From: Veillonella sp. KGMB01456
Lineage (GTDB): Bacteria > Bacillota > Negativicutes > Veillonellales > Veillonellaceae
Direction of reading: 5' to 3'
NCBI RefSeq assembly: GCF_023051165.1
Contig: NZ_JALKIG010000001.1
Coordinates: 62,001-126,000, forward strand
Length of the DNA stretch: 64,000 nucleotides
Numbering within the stretch: the stretch's first letter is position 1; every line of letters begins with the position of its first letter. A program made the translations under genes and the position numbers. A model generated the notes under the pieces. The model saw nothing but the letters and a program-made list of their open reading frames with translations. It searched no databases and had not been told where the DNA came from. Of the stretch, positions 1 through 7,906 are shown piece after piece.

Positions 1-2
1 AC

Positions 3-74
3 AGGCTGTATATCACCTTGATGCAGCAGGCGGTCAAAGCCATCGTGGCTGATGTAAAACAGAAGATTGCATGA
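3..74 (+). CDS. C-terminal fragment of an unknown protein
   Basis: An open frame enters from the left edge and ends with TGA at 72-74, giving 23 residues that finish in a helical, Lys-rich stretch (AIVADVKQKIA). A hairpin with a T-run follows directly, which supports a true gene end. Too little is present to name the product. Confidence 0.45.
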   Translation, partial: RLYITLMQQAVKAIVADVKQKIA

Positions 75-122
75 AAAGAGCCGGTATGGGACATCGGGAA
101 GGATGTTCTGTACTGGCTTTTT
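75..122 (+). terminator. Probable terminator of the truncated first gene
   Basis: An imperfect long stem pairs AAAAGAGCCGGTA with TACTGGCTTTTT, with an inner GACATC/GATGTT helix, and ends in a T-run. It begins right after the TGA at 74. Confidence 0.5.
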
Positions 123-189
123 ATGTTACAATGAAAAATAAGAACTTTCAATGTCTGGACTGTAAATGGCTGATTGAGAGGAAAGCAAC

Positions 190-483
190 ATGTGGAAGGT
201 ACTCACCGAAGAATTAAATCAAATCGGCTCTGAAGGCGGCAAGATTCTAAAAGATGAAGAATATAAAGGACAATGCCGTATTACCTTAGAACGATGCATT
301 CGTTACGATGCCATCACCTGTGGTGTGTACGGCGAAATGGTTCACACTGCTTATTCTGATGCCAAAGATTCATCTTCTCTGTATGAATCAATGAAGAAAG
401 AACTGCAGATGTTCATTGATGCAGATTTCGATGATGAAGAGAAACGTAGTGACTTTTATGAAGTCTTTGTAAATCGGTATTAA
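190..483 (+). CDS. Conserved hypothetical protein, 97 aa
   Basis: A small acidic cytoplasmic protein without signal peptide or membrane segment. A GAGGAAAG ribosome site precedes the ATG by about 6 nt. The predicted fold is mostly helical, with an acidic C-terminal segment (DADFDDEEKRSD). I do not recognise a named domain. It lies between a terminator and the HTH gene of the restriction-modification locus, so it may belong to the same accessory region, but nothing in the sequence ties it to restriction. The function is unknown. Confidence 0.6.
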   Translation: MWKVLTEELNQIGSEGGKILKDEEYKGQCRITLERCIRYDAITCGVYGEMVHTAYSDAKDSSSLYESMKKELQMFIDADFDDEEKRSDFYEVFVNRY

Positions 484-569
484 GAATAGCCGTAAGCCCT
501 GTTTTTACTTGATATTGTTCGCTTAATGGTATAAAATCAGACATACGTAAATTCTGGAGATAAGTAATC

Positions 570-761
570 ATGGAATATATGACGGTTAAGGAAGCTTCTA
601 AGAAGTGGAATATTACTATGCGACGTATTCAAGTGTTATGCAGCGAAGGAAGAATTGAAGGCGCTTTTCGTTTCAGTAGAGTGTGGGCAATTCCGATTGA
701 TGCACTTAAACCTATCGATGCAAGAATACATACAGGAAAATATATAAAAGCCAATAAATAA
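570..761 (+). CDS. Small MerR/excisionase-type helix-turn-helix protein
   Basis: This 63-residue protein begins with a winged-helix signature: MTVKEASKKWNIT, then an RRIQVLC recognition helix, then a wing with RFSRVWAIPIDAL. That order is typical of HTH_17/excisionase-like DNA-binding domains. GGAGATAA lies 8 nt before the ATG, and a possible -10 (TATAAA, 530-535) lies upstream. The stop is only 19 nt from the cytosine methyltransferase start, so the two are probably cotranscribed. It could act as a regulator of the restriction-modification genes, an analogue of C proteins, or be an unrelated element-encoded protein. That role is inference. Confidence 0.65.
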   Translation: MEYMTVKEASKKWNITMRRIQVLCSEGRIEGAFRFSRVWAIPIDALKPIDARIHTGKYIKANK

Positions 762-780
762 AGAAAGTAGAGTTGTTCAT

Positions 781-1848
781 ATGGATAAGAAAAAAACTGC
801 GATTTCATTGTTTTCAGGTGCGGGAGGAATGGATGTTGGCTTTGAAAAAGCGGGAATCCAAGTTCTTGTTGCAAACGAAATTATGCCAGAAGCATCAGAA
901 ACTTATAAAGCCAATCATCAGGAAAGCAGAATGATTAATGATGACATCAACAATGTCATTAATGAGCTTGATAAGTATTCTGGAGTAGATTTTGTTTTTG
1001 GGGGGCCGCCTTGCCAAGGGTTTTCTGTAGCGGGTAAAATGGACCCTGATGATAGTCGAAGTAAATTGATTTTTACATTTCTGGATGTTATAAAAAAAGT
1101 ACGGCCCAAGGCATTCGTGATGGAAAATGTAAAAGCTTTGGCAAAGTTAGAAAAGTGGGGGGACGTCAGAAAACGATATTTAGATACAGCCGCAATGTTA
1201 GGCTACCAATGCTTACCCTTTGTTTTGAATGCAACTGAGTTTAATGTTTCGCAAAAAAGGGAACGTGTATTTTTTGTTGGGGTTAGGGATAATTCAGACA
1301 TCTTTTTCGAGTACCATATGAATGAGCTTTTAGATGAGGAAAAGAAAAAAGCCCCTATCATTAGAGACTTATTAAAAGATTTAGGAAAGGCTGGTACGGA
1401 TAAAAACCCAAATACATGTACGGCCAAAATTACATTCGCAACTCATCCAATTATGAGAAAATCACCATATGCAGGAATGTACTTCAATGGCCAGGGAAGA
1501 CCAATCAATATCGATGGATATGCAAATACGCTGCCAGCTTCTATGGGAGGAAACAAAACTCCTTTTGTAGATGAAGAATATTTGTACGGAAAGGCTGATG
1601 AAGACTGGGTAGTAAAATACCATAAAGGATTACTTGATGGATCAATAACTCCCCAATTCGAAGAAGCTCCAAAACGATTACGTCGTTTGACAATCAATGA
1701 AGCTATTCGTATACAGACTTTCCCTGATGACTATATTTTTTGTGGAAATAAAGGGAAAATATATACACAAATTGGTAATGCTGTACCTTGCAATCTAGCC
1801 GAGGCTGTAGCTAAAGCTACATTGAAGTACATGGAGAAGTATGAGTAA
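781..1848 (+). CDS. DNA (cytosine-5) methyltransferase of a type II R-M system
   Basis: Transfers a methyl group from S-adenosylmethionine to C5 of cytosine in a specific target, protecting host DNA. All core m5C motifs are in order in 355 aa: motif I FSGAGG (11-16), the catalytic PPCQ loop with Cys78, ENV (115-117), QKRER (158-162), a target-recognition region around 200-300, and QIGNAVP near the C-terminus. Length fits the family. The ribosome site is weak, with only AAAGTAGAG upstream. It faces the putative nuclease gene tail to tail with a 28-bp gap. The recognition sequence cannot be read from the protein; GAGCTC is possible if the partner is SacI-like. Confidence 0.93.
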   Translation: MDKKKTAISLFSGAGGMDVGFEKAGIQVLVANEIMPEASETYKANHQESRMINDDINNVINELDKYSGVDFVFGGPPCQGFSVAGKMDPDDSRSKLIFTFLDVIKKVRPKAFVMENVKALAKLEKWGDVRKRYLDTAAMLGYQCLPFVLNATEFNVSQKRERVFFVGVRDNSDIFFEYHMNELLDEEKKKAPIIRDLLKDLGKAGTDKNPNTCTAKITFATHPIMRKSPYAGMYFNGQGRPINIDGYANTLPASMGGNKTPFVDEEYLYGKADEDWVVKYHKGLLDGSITPQFEEAPKRLRRLTINEAIRIQTFPDDYIFCGNKGKIYTQIGNAVPCNLAEAVAKATLKYMEKYE

Positions 1849-1876
1849 GGAACTCATATTTCTCCATCTTTATTAG

Positions 1877-2965
1877 TCAAATATGCTTCAACCCAAAAAT
1901 TTGTTGACCTAAGGCGTCTAGGTATGCGATGACTTCTTCTTTGAATTTAGTGTCATGCGCAACTTTTAGAATGAACTTCATAAATTCTTTAGTGTCTGGT
2001 TCGGCGATACAGTTCAGTAAGCTAGAAAAGAATTCGTTATAGGGTACTACACGTAAGAAAAAATTTTTACTTAGATATTCTTGCTGAATATCATTAATGA
2101 AATCTGATTCAGGACATGCTCGAGGACCAAAAATAAATAACATATGATTTCCGCCTGCAGTAATAACTTTATCTGCAGCATGTCGAACATCTGGTTCAGA
2201 GAAATTTTTATCTTTTAATTCGTTAGAAGAAATTAACTCATTATCGACGTAGATATCTAAATCGCTGACTTCTCGTCCTGACGCACCGCTTTGATTAACG
2301 GGATGGACTTCGACTCTTGCACCAGGACGGTCTTTATAAATTAAATGATACGTTCCTGCAACCATTAAAGTAAGAATTTCACCTTCGAAGCTTTCTTTCA
2401 GCGCTTTTATGATGTATGTCCATAACAAAGCTGGGGTATTCGAAGTTTCACGTACATAGAAATTCAAAGATTTTTTTTGTGCATCTCGTAATTTGATTAA
2501 TTTACAGAGTAAGTACACCAAACAATCAAATGCATCTTGTGATGTTTTTATTGTAGGTAAATTATCACATAATGCATTTAATATATTTTGGTCATTTCCT
2601 CTGCGAACTGCGTTGGTTTTGCTTAGTTCAGGGAACCGGGCCGGTTTGTTTAAAAAAGGTTCATTAGAGCCACCCATCGCTTTTTTTAAGACTTCCATCT
2701 CAAAAGGCACAATTACTTTATGACAAATTGTTCTTGCGTCATAGGCTCCTGGAAGCGTTGATTTCTTTTGAAGACAAAGAGGATTTATTTTTTCATCAGT
2801 AGCTTTAGATAAAAGAGCTGTAAACAGTACATATTTATAAGTCAGATGGGTGTTGTCAATAACATAATCAATTAACTCTTCATGTGTACAAGTTGACTCT
2901 GGATTATAACTCGCAACAGCATATGCTTTTTTTAGTATTTTTTCTGCTTCTTCTCGCATTCCCAT
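1877..2965 (-). CDS. Restriction endonuclease, SacI-family-like
   Basis: Predicted type II nuclease of 362 aa. A conserved-looking N-terminal block (LPGAYDARTICHKVIVPFE, then GGSNEPFLNKPARFP at 98-112) resembles the SacI restriction enzyme family as I remember it. Further on, a PD-(D/E)xK-like active site is visible as SDLDIYVD (Asp235/Asp237) followed by NELK (Glu249, Lys251). AAAGGAA lies about 9 nt before the ATG. The start is 2 nt downstream of the glycosylase stop, so the two are an operon, and it converges on the methyltransferase. The nuclease call is fairly safe from context and motif. The SacI assignment is from memory and less sure. Confidence 0.75.
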   Translation of the reverse strand: MGMREEAEKILKKAYAVASYNPESTCTHEELIDYVIDNTHLTYKYVLFTALLSKATDEKINPLCLQKKSTLPGAYDARTICHKVIVPFEMEVLKKAMGGSNEPFLNKPARFPELSKTNAVRRGNDQNILNALCDNLPTIKTSQDAFDCLVYLLCKLIKLRDAQKKSLNFYVRETSNTPALLWTYIIKALKESFEGEILTLMVAGTYHLIYKDRPGARVEVHPVNQSGASGREVSDLDIYVDNELISSNELKDKNFSEPDVRHAADKVITAGGNHMLFIFGPRACPESDFINDIQQEYLSKNFFLRVVPYNEFFSSLLNCIAEPDTKEFMKFILKVAHDTKFKEEVIAYLDALGQQIFGLKHI

Positions 2966-2967
2966 AA

Positions 2968-3627
2968 TTAATCATTCCTTTTAAATAGATGAAATTCTTT
3001 TTTTGTAAATCCCATGTCCAAAGCCCGGTAAAGAAACCGGGCAGCAATGGAGGAGTAGGGCTTCCACTTTTTACATTTCTTTTCTATGGATGCTCTCGAC
3101 ACATCTTCTGTTTTATAAAGCCATTTGTAGCTTTGTAAAAAAGCAACGTCTTCGAATGGCAGGATATCCTGTCTGTCCAGGACGAAGATCAAATACATCT
3201 TTGCAGTCCAAGTACCAATGCCGCGAAGACTGACTAATTCTTTGAGCGCAGCTTCATCTGTCATATCAGGAAACTTCGTAAAATCAAGTTCTCCTGTCAA
3301 GACGGCTGAAGCTGCGTTTTTTATATAGTTAGCCTTCGCAGTAGAAGTACCGATTGCCTTGATTTCCTCAACGGAGAGCTTTGAAATAGACTCCGGGGTT
3401 ATCTGACCAGCACATAATTCTTCAAACCGCCCATAGATTTTGGCTCCGGCTTTTATCGACAGCATCTGCTCGATGATTTCATGGATCAGAAAAGGAAAGG
3501 GATTATCAGTGTGTGGTTCATAGGTAATCGGGCCAACCATGCTGATGACTTTTGTCAGTCGTTTATCTTTTTTGCATAAATATTGGACAGAAGGGCTGTC
3601 TTGATTCAAGGTGACGATAGCGGCCAT
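2968..3627 (-). CDS. AlkA-type HhH-GPD DNA glycosylase
   Basis: Base-excision repair glycosylase of 219 aa. The helix-hairpin-helix LRGIGTWTAK (134-143) is followed by LPFEDVAF with the presumed catalytic Asp160, then WKPYSSIAARFLYRAL as in AlkA relatives. There is no C-terminal Cys cluster, so it is not of the iron-sulfur EndoIII/MutY type. I choose ATG at 3627 because AAGGAG lies 5 nt before it; the GTG at 3648 is upstream of that site. The stop is 2 nt from the nuclease gene. AlkA enzymes remove alkylated bases. A role in repairing damage tied to the m5C system is inference. Confidence 0.88.
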   Translation of the reverse strand: MAAIVTLNQDSPSVQYLCKKDKRLTKVISMVGPITYEPHTDNPFPFLIHEIIEQMLSIKAGAKIYGRFEELCAGQITPESISKLSVEEIKAIGTSTAKANYIKNAASAVLTGELDFTKFPDMTDEAALKELVSLRGIGTWTAKMYLIFVLDRQDILPFEDVAFLQSYKWLYKTEDVSRASIEKKCKKWKPYSSIAARFLYRALDMGFTKKEFHLFKRND

Positions 3628-3877
3628 AGAAGCTCCTTGTGTACACACCGTCTGTAAATTTTCTAAGCCGTGGTGTGTTTATATTGAGTTTCTTTAATTA
3701 TAACACACTGAAACGACAGCTACTATAGGTACAGCACAGCCGTACTTATTATTTAGTACGAGTAATGAAAAATCGGATGCTCACATGGGCATCCGTATTT
3801 TTTTGCCATCAAAGTACTTAACGATAGCTGTTCTGTCCTATTACTCCTAAAAGCTAAATTTTCAGGAGGTGTCCTCG
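3628..3877. other. Intergenic junction between glycosylase and recombinase module
   Basis: Contains, on the minus strand, a TATAAT-like -10 for the glycosylase gene (near 3700). A short palindrome CGTACT-N8-AGTACG spans 3741-3760, and a strong hairpin/T-run lies at 3773-3804. No coding region is visible. It probably contains the left junction of the recombinase module, but I could not find a matching repeat at the right side. Confidence 0.4.
3773..3804 (+). terminator. Orphan Rho-independent terminator
   Basis: Stem CGGATGC/GCATCCG with an 8-nt loop, followed by TATTTTTTT. No plus-strand gene ends upstream of it, since the neighbour on the left is on the minus strand. It may insulate the recombinase module from outside transcription or be left from a displaced gene. 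Confidence 0.6.
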
Positions 3878-4270
3878 ATGACGGACGAACAGAAACAACA
3901 GATCATTGCCCTGCGCCGGGATGGGGCGGGGTATGGCAGGATTGCGGCGCGGCTCCAGATTTCCATCAACACGGTGAAGTCGTTCTGCCGACGGCACAGT
4001 CTTGCTGCCAGTACAGCGGGGGCAGTCTGTGAGCAGTGTGGAAAGCCGATTGAACAGAATCCGGGACGGAAGCGGAAAAGGTTCTGCTGCGATGTCTGCC
4101 GGAATAAGTGGTGGAATGCACATCTGGAGCTGGTGAAGCGGAAAGCAGTCTACACCTATACCTGTCCGGCTTGCGGGAAGAAATTCACTGTCTACGGCAA
4201 CAGCCATCGGAAGTTCTGCTCCCATGCCTGCTATATTGCATACCGGTTCGGAGGTGTCCGCCATGGATAA
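3878..4270 (+). CDS. HTH/zinc-ribbon protein of the recombinase module
   Basis: A 130-aa protein with a sigma-70 region 4/Trp-cage-like HTH at its N-terminus (LRRDGAGYGRIAARLQISINTVKSFCRRH) and two zinc-binding halves: CEQCGKPI...CCDVC and CPACGKKF...CSHAC. Such proteins are often annotated as sigma-like factors beside paired recombinases. The start is ATG 3878, 8 nt after AGGAGG; the GTG at 3869 overlaps that ribosome site and is rejected. The last 8 nt overlap the next gene. It likely binds DNA and regulates or assists recombination, which is inference. Confidence 0.75.
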   Translation: MTDEQKQQIIALRRDGAGYGRIAARLQISINTVKSFCRRHSLAASTAGAVCEQCGKPIEQNPGRKRKRFCCDVCRNKWWNAHLELVKRKAVYTYTCPACGKKFTVYGNSHRKFCSHACYIAYRFGGVRHG

Positions 4271-4424
4271 GAGGTCGTTTCAAAATGAAACAGCCTTCCA
4301 GGTGGTGATGCATCTGGCAAGGCGGATGCTGGCCGAAAAGCTCATCACCGGGAAGGAGTACCGGGACTTCGTGCAGGAGATGATCCGCCGCTATCCGCCG
4401 TTTTCCGGGGACTTATACACTTGA
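4263..4424 (+). CDS. SHOCT-like short protein of the recombinase module
   Basis: A 53-aa peptide with the pattern FQVVMHLARRMLAEKLITGKEYRDFVQEMIRRYPP, a short helical hairpin like SHOCT domains (short C-terminal oligomerisation modules). GGAGGT lies 7 nt before ATG 4263, and the start overlaps the end of the upstream gene by 8 nt, suggesting translational coupling. The frame stays open upstream to 4224, but no ribosome site supports that start. It probably acts with the recombinases; its molecular role is unknown. Confidence 0.65.
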   Translation: MDKRSFQNETAFQVVMHLARRMLAEKLITGKEYRDFVQEMIRRYPPFSGDLYT

Positions 4425-4472
4425 TAATTGTATCAAACAGAGTGATATATAGTGTCGAAAGGAGCTGATTCT

Positions 4473-6152
4473 ATGCGGACTATCCGTAAGATTGAACGAC
4501 GCATACCAAATTTGAAGCAGCGAAAGAAAGTCGCAGCCTATGCCCGCGTATCCATGGAATCGGAGCGGATGCACCATTCCCTTTCGGCGCAGGTCAGTTA
4601 TTACAGCAGCCTCATCCAGAAGAACCCGGACTGGGAATACGCCGGGGTCTATGCCGACTATGGCATCTCTGGGACGGGGATGAAGAAGAGGCAGGAATTC
4701 CTGCGGATGCTGGAAGATGCCGAAGCCGGGAAGATAGACATCATCCTGACCAAGTCCATCCAGCGCTTCGCACGCAACACCGTAGACCTTCTGCGTACCG
4801 TCCGGCATTTGAAAGAGCTAGGCGTCGAAGTCTGGTTTGAAAAAGAGAATATCCATACCATGAGCGGGGACGGCGAGCTGATGATGACCATCCTGGCCTC
4901 CTTCGCCCAGGAAGAGAGCCGTTCCATCAGCGAAAATGTCAGATGGAGAGTGAAGAAACGATTTGAGCAGGGGAATCCTAACGGGCGGTTCCGTGTTTAC
5001 GGGTATCGTTGGGAAGGGGATAACCTGGTGGTAGTCCCCAAGGAAGCAGCTGTTGTCAGACGCATCTTCCAGAATTTCCTTGATGGCAAGTCACGTCTTG
5101 AAACCGAACGGGAATTTGCTGCCGAAGGCATCACGACCCGGAATGGCTGCCGCTGGATGGATTCCAACATCAGGGTTGTCCTGACCAATGTTACCTATAC
5201 TGGCAATATGCTTTTCCAGAAGGAATATGTGACGGATCCAATCCTCAAGAAGCGGAAGAAGAACCGGGGCGAACTGCCTAGGTATTATGTTGAAAATACG
5301 CATGAGCCTATCATCGACAAGGAAACCTTTGATTACGTGCAGCAGGAGATGGCGCGGCGAAAGGAACTGGGGGCGCTGGCCAATAAGTCCTTGAACACGA
5401 CCTGTTTCACGGGAAAAATCAAATGCGGCATCTGCGGTCGGAGCTATATGCACAATCGCCGCACAGACCGGGGCTTTGAAGAATTCTGGGATTGCGGCTC
5501 CCATAAGCTGAAAGGCCGGAATTGCGGCGCAAAAGGCAGTATCCCGCATGCAGTCCTTGTGAAGGAGAGTACAGAAGTTCTGGGGTTGGATGATTTTGAC
5601 GAGCAGGCTTTTCTTGACCAGGTCGAAAAGATAGTAGTGCCAGAATACCATGTGATGGTTTTCTGTATGAAAAACGGACAGAAACTTATCCGGCACTGGG
5701 TATCAACAGCGAAAAAGGATTGCTGGACCGATGAGTATAAGGATCGCCAGAGGGCATGGATGAAAAACTACATGGCCAATGGCAAGGGAACACGGTTCTC
5801 CGCCTTTACGACACGTGTCCGGTGCGCCTTGTGCGGATCCTCTTTCCGGCGGTGCAAAACGAAGCATGACAGGCCTGTTTATTGGCGATGCAGCAAAGGC
5901 GGCAAATGTGAATCGGTCAGCATCCGGGAAGATGAGCTGAAGCGTGTGGTTGCAGAGGCCATGGGGCTAGAGACTTTTGATGAGGATAGATTCCGGGAGA
6001 AAGTGGAATCTATCGAAGCCGGAAAGCCAAATTGCCTGACTGTCCATTTCAAGAGTGGGAGAACAGAAGAGATTTCTTATACGCCTACGCCATCCAAGCG
6101 GCGTCCCAAGGCACGGAGAAAGGAGAGTAGAGAAAAGTGGCAAAGACAGTAA
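4473..6152 (+). CDS. Large serine recombinase A
   Basis: Site-specific recombinase of 559 aa. The resolvase-type catalytic domain starts with KKVAAYARVS, with nucleophile Ser27, and carries the RFARNTVDLL and EESRSISENV signatures. A recombinase domain follows, then a zinc ribbon (CGICGRSY...CGSHKLKGRNC) and a second Cys cluster near the C-terminus (CALCGSSF...CSKGGKC). The start is ATG 4473, with AAAGGAG 9 nt upstream; GTG 4452 precedes that site and is rejected. It overlaps the next recombinase by 16 bp. Large serine recombinases integrate and excise elements through att sites. Confidence 0.92.
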   Translation: MRTIRKIERRIPNLKQRKKVAAYARVSMESERMHHSLSAQVSYYSSLIQKNPDWEYAGVYADYGISGTGMKKRQEFLRMLEDAEAGKIDIILTKSIQRFARNTVDLLRTVRHLKELGVEVWFEKENIHTMSGDGELMMTILASFAQEESRSISENVRWRVKKRFEQGNPNGRFRVYGYRWEGDNLVVVPKEAAVVRRIFQNFLDGKSRLETEREFAAEGITTRNGCRWMDSNIRVVLTNVTYTGNMLFQKEYVTDPILKKRKKNRGELPRYYVENTHEPIIDKETFDYVQQEMARRKELGALANKSLNTTCFTGKIKCGICGRSYMHNRRTDRGFEEFWDCGSHKLKGRNCGAKGSIPHAVLVKESTEVLGLDDFDEQAFLDQVEKIVVPEYHVMVFCMKNGQKLIRHWVSTAKKDCWTDEYKDRQRAWMKNYMANGKGTRFSAFTTRVRCALCGSSFRRCKTKHDRPVYWRCSKGGKCESVSIREDELKRVVAEAMGLETFDEDRFREKVESIEAGKPNCLTVHFKSGRTEEISYTPTPSKRRPKARRKESREKWQRQ

Positions 6153-7705
6153 GGGCCATCCCGGCCACCATCAGCCGTTATACGGCGGCCCCAATCAACA
6201 GCCGGAAGAAGCGGAGAGTAGCTGGCTATGCCCGGGTTTCCACGGACCATGATGACCAGGTTACCAGCTATGCCGCACAGGTGGACTATTACACGAATTA
6301 CATCAAGGAGAGGAATGACTGGGAGTTCGTCGGCATCTACACCGATGAAGGCATCTCGGCGACCAACACGCGTCACCGCGATGGTTTTAAGCGGATGGTC
6401 AGGGATGCCATGGATGGGAAAATCGACCTCATCGTCACAAAATCAGTCAGCCGCTTTGCCAGAAATACCGTGGACAGCCTGACGACGGTACGCAAGCTCA
6501 AGGACAAGGGCATCGAGATATATTTCGAGAAGGAAAATATCTGGACGCTCGATGCCAAGGGCGAACTCCTCATCACCATCATGAGTTCCCTGGCGCAGGA
6601 AGAAAGCAGGAGCATCTCGGAAAACGTCACCTGGGGCCATCGGAAGCGATTCGCTGACGGGAAGGTGTGTGTTCCGTTCGGCCATTTCCTTGGCTATGAC
6701 CGGGGACCGGACGGGAATCTGGTCGTCAACCGGGAACAGGCCAAGACGGTGAAACTGATTTACCGCTTGTTCCTGGACGGGTATACCTTCCACTCCATTG
6801 CCAGGGAGCTGACTTCCAGAGGGCTGGAAACTCCGGCAAGAAAGAAACGCTGGTATCCGGGGACGGTAGAGAGCATCCTGACAAATGAGAAATACAAGGG
6901 CGATGCCCTGCTGCAGAAGCGGTTCACCGTCAACTTCCTGACCAAAGAAACGAAAGCGAATGAAGGGGAAGTGCCGCAGTACTATGTGGAAAATAACCAC
7001 GAAGCCATCATCAGCCCGCAGGTCTTCGACTGGGTACAGGAAGAAATCAAGCGGCGGCGTGAAGGCAGGGGACGTTACAGCGGCGTATCCATCTTCTCCA
7101 GCAAAATCAAGTGCGGCCAGTGCGGAGGCTGGTACGGGGCCAAGGTCTGGCATTCGACCGACAAGTACCGCAGAACCATCTACCGATGCAACGATAAGTT
7201 CAAGAGCCATTGCAAGACACCACATCTGACAGAGGATGATATCAAGGAAGCCTTCGTCCGGGCCGTCAATCAGCTCATCGAAAACAAAGCGGACGTACTT
7301 GACAGCATCACACTGCTGAAGGAACGGCTCACTGACACAGAAGACTTGGAAGAGGAGCGGGACAGGATAAGCACAGATTTGAACCTGCTGGCCGACAAGA
7401 TACAGCAGCTCATAGCCGAGAACGCCAGGGTCGCGCAGAACCAGGATGATTATGACCGGAACTACAACGAACTGGTCAGTCGGTATGAAGCAGCGAAGAC
7501 GCAGTACGACAAGACCTGTGAAGCCATCCAGTATCGCAAGGCCCGGAGCCGTCAGATGGACAGCTTCATCAAGGAGCTTAGGAATCAGGATCTCATTAAG
7601 GAGTTCGATGCCCGGCTGTGGGGCAGCCTGGTGGATTTCATCACAGTGTACAGCAAAGACGATATCCGGGTGACCTTCAAGGACGGGACGGAAATCAGAG
7701 CATAA
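6137..7705 (+). CDS. Large serine recombinase B
   Basis: Second recombinase, 522 aa, GTG start with AAAGGAGAG about 10 nt upstream. The catalytic domain has GYARVS with Ser35, SRFARNTVDSL and EESRSISENV. A recombinase domain, one zinc ribbon (CGQCGGWY...CNDKFKSHC) and a C-terminal coiled coil (about 390-470) follow, as expected for large serine integrases. It is a diverged paralogue of the upstream protein. Overlapping pairs of this type recall CcrA/CcrB, where both proteins act together; whether both are needed here is inference. Confidence 0.92.
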   Translation: MAKTVRAIPATISRYTAAPINSRKKRRVAGYARVSTDHDDQVTSYAAQVDYYTNYIKERNDWEFVGIYTDEGISATNTRHRDGFKRMVRDAMDGKIDLIVTKSVSRFARNTVDSLTTVRKLKDKGIEIYFEKENIWTLDAKGELLITIMSSLAQEESRSISENVTWGHRKRFADGKVCVPFGHFLGYDRGPDGNLVVNREQAKTVKLIYRLFLDGYTFHSIARELTSRGLETPARKKRWYPGTVESILTNEKYKGDALLQKRFTVNFLTKETKANEGEVPQYYVENNHEAIISPQVFDWVQEEIKRRREGRGRYSGVSIFSSKIKCGQCGGWYGAKVWHSTDKYRRTIYRCNDKFKSHCKTPHLTEDDIKEAFVRAVNQLIENKADVLDSITLLKERLTDTEDLEEERDRISTDLNLLADKIQQLIAENARVAQNQDDYDRNYNELVSRYEAAKTQYDKTCEAIQYRKARSRQMDSFIKELRNQDLIKEFDARLWGSLVDFITVYSKDDIRVTFKDGTEIRA

Positions 7706-7720
7706 GCAGGAAAAAAGGAT

Positions 7721-7768
7721 TACGGCAGAGAATCCAAGAGGAAACGCAGGATTCTCTGCCGTATTTTT
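7721..7768 (+). terminator. Strong terminator of the recombinase operon
   Basis: A perfect 15-bp stem pairs TACGGCAGAGAATCC (7721-7735) with 7749-7763, with a 13-nt loop and then five T. It lies 16 nt after the recombinase B stop. Confidence 0.9.
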
Positions 7769-7796
7769 GATGAAGAAAATCGGAATATGATATAAT
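7767..7796 (+). promoter_or_regulatory. Promoter-like sequence facing the lactamase 3' end
   Basis: TTGATG (7767-7772), an 18-bp spacer and TATAAT (7791-7796). It points into the 3' end of the minus-strand beta-lactamase gene. A short frame from ATG 7837 runs into antisense lactamase sequence, so this may be the 5' end of a gene cut off by the insertion. Confidence 0.45.
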
Positions 7797-7906
7797 AGTA
7801 AGGGTTTCAGGTGTGCGAAGTTTGAGTGAGATATAAATGTTTGGCGAAATATTTTTGCGTGATGGCCCTCTCTGCCCATCGGCAATACCGATGCTATCAA
7901 GCCCCT

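Larger units (their letters stand above)
3878..7768 (+). mobile_element. Serine-recombinase module
   Basis: Four overlapping or closely packed plus-strand genes (HTH/zinc-ribbon protein, SHOCT-like peptide, two large serine recombinases) end in a strong terminator. The stretch is visibly richer in G+C than the R-M genes before it and the lactamase after it, which suggests separate ancestry. The arrangement recalls mobile elements that encode paired large serine recombinases. Exact ends and att sites could not be determined. Confidence 0.65.

Noticed and set aside
6443-7900. 485-codon open frame on the minus strand
   Set aside because: It is antisense to recombinase B over its whole length, has no domain, and its openness follows from the G+C-rich codon pattern of the sense gene.
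3650-7906. attL/attR direct repeats around the recombinase module
   Set aside because: No convincing shared core was found by eye between the two flanks.
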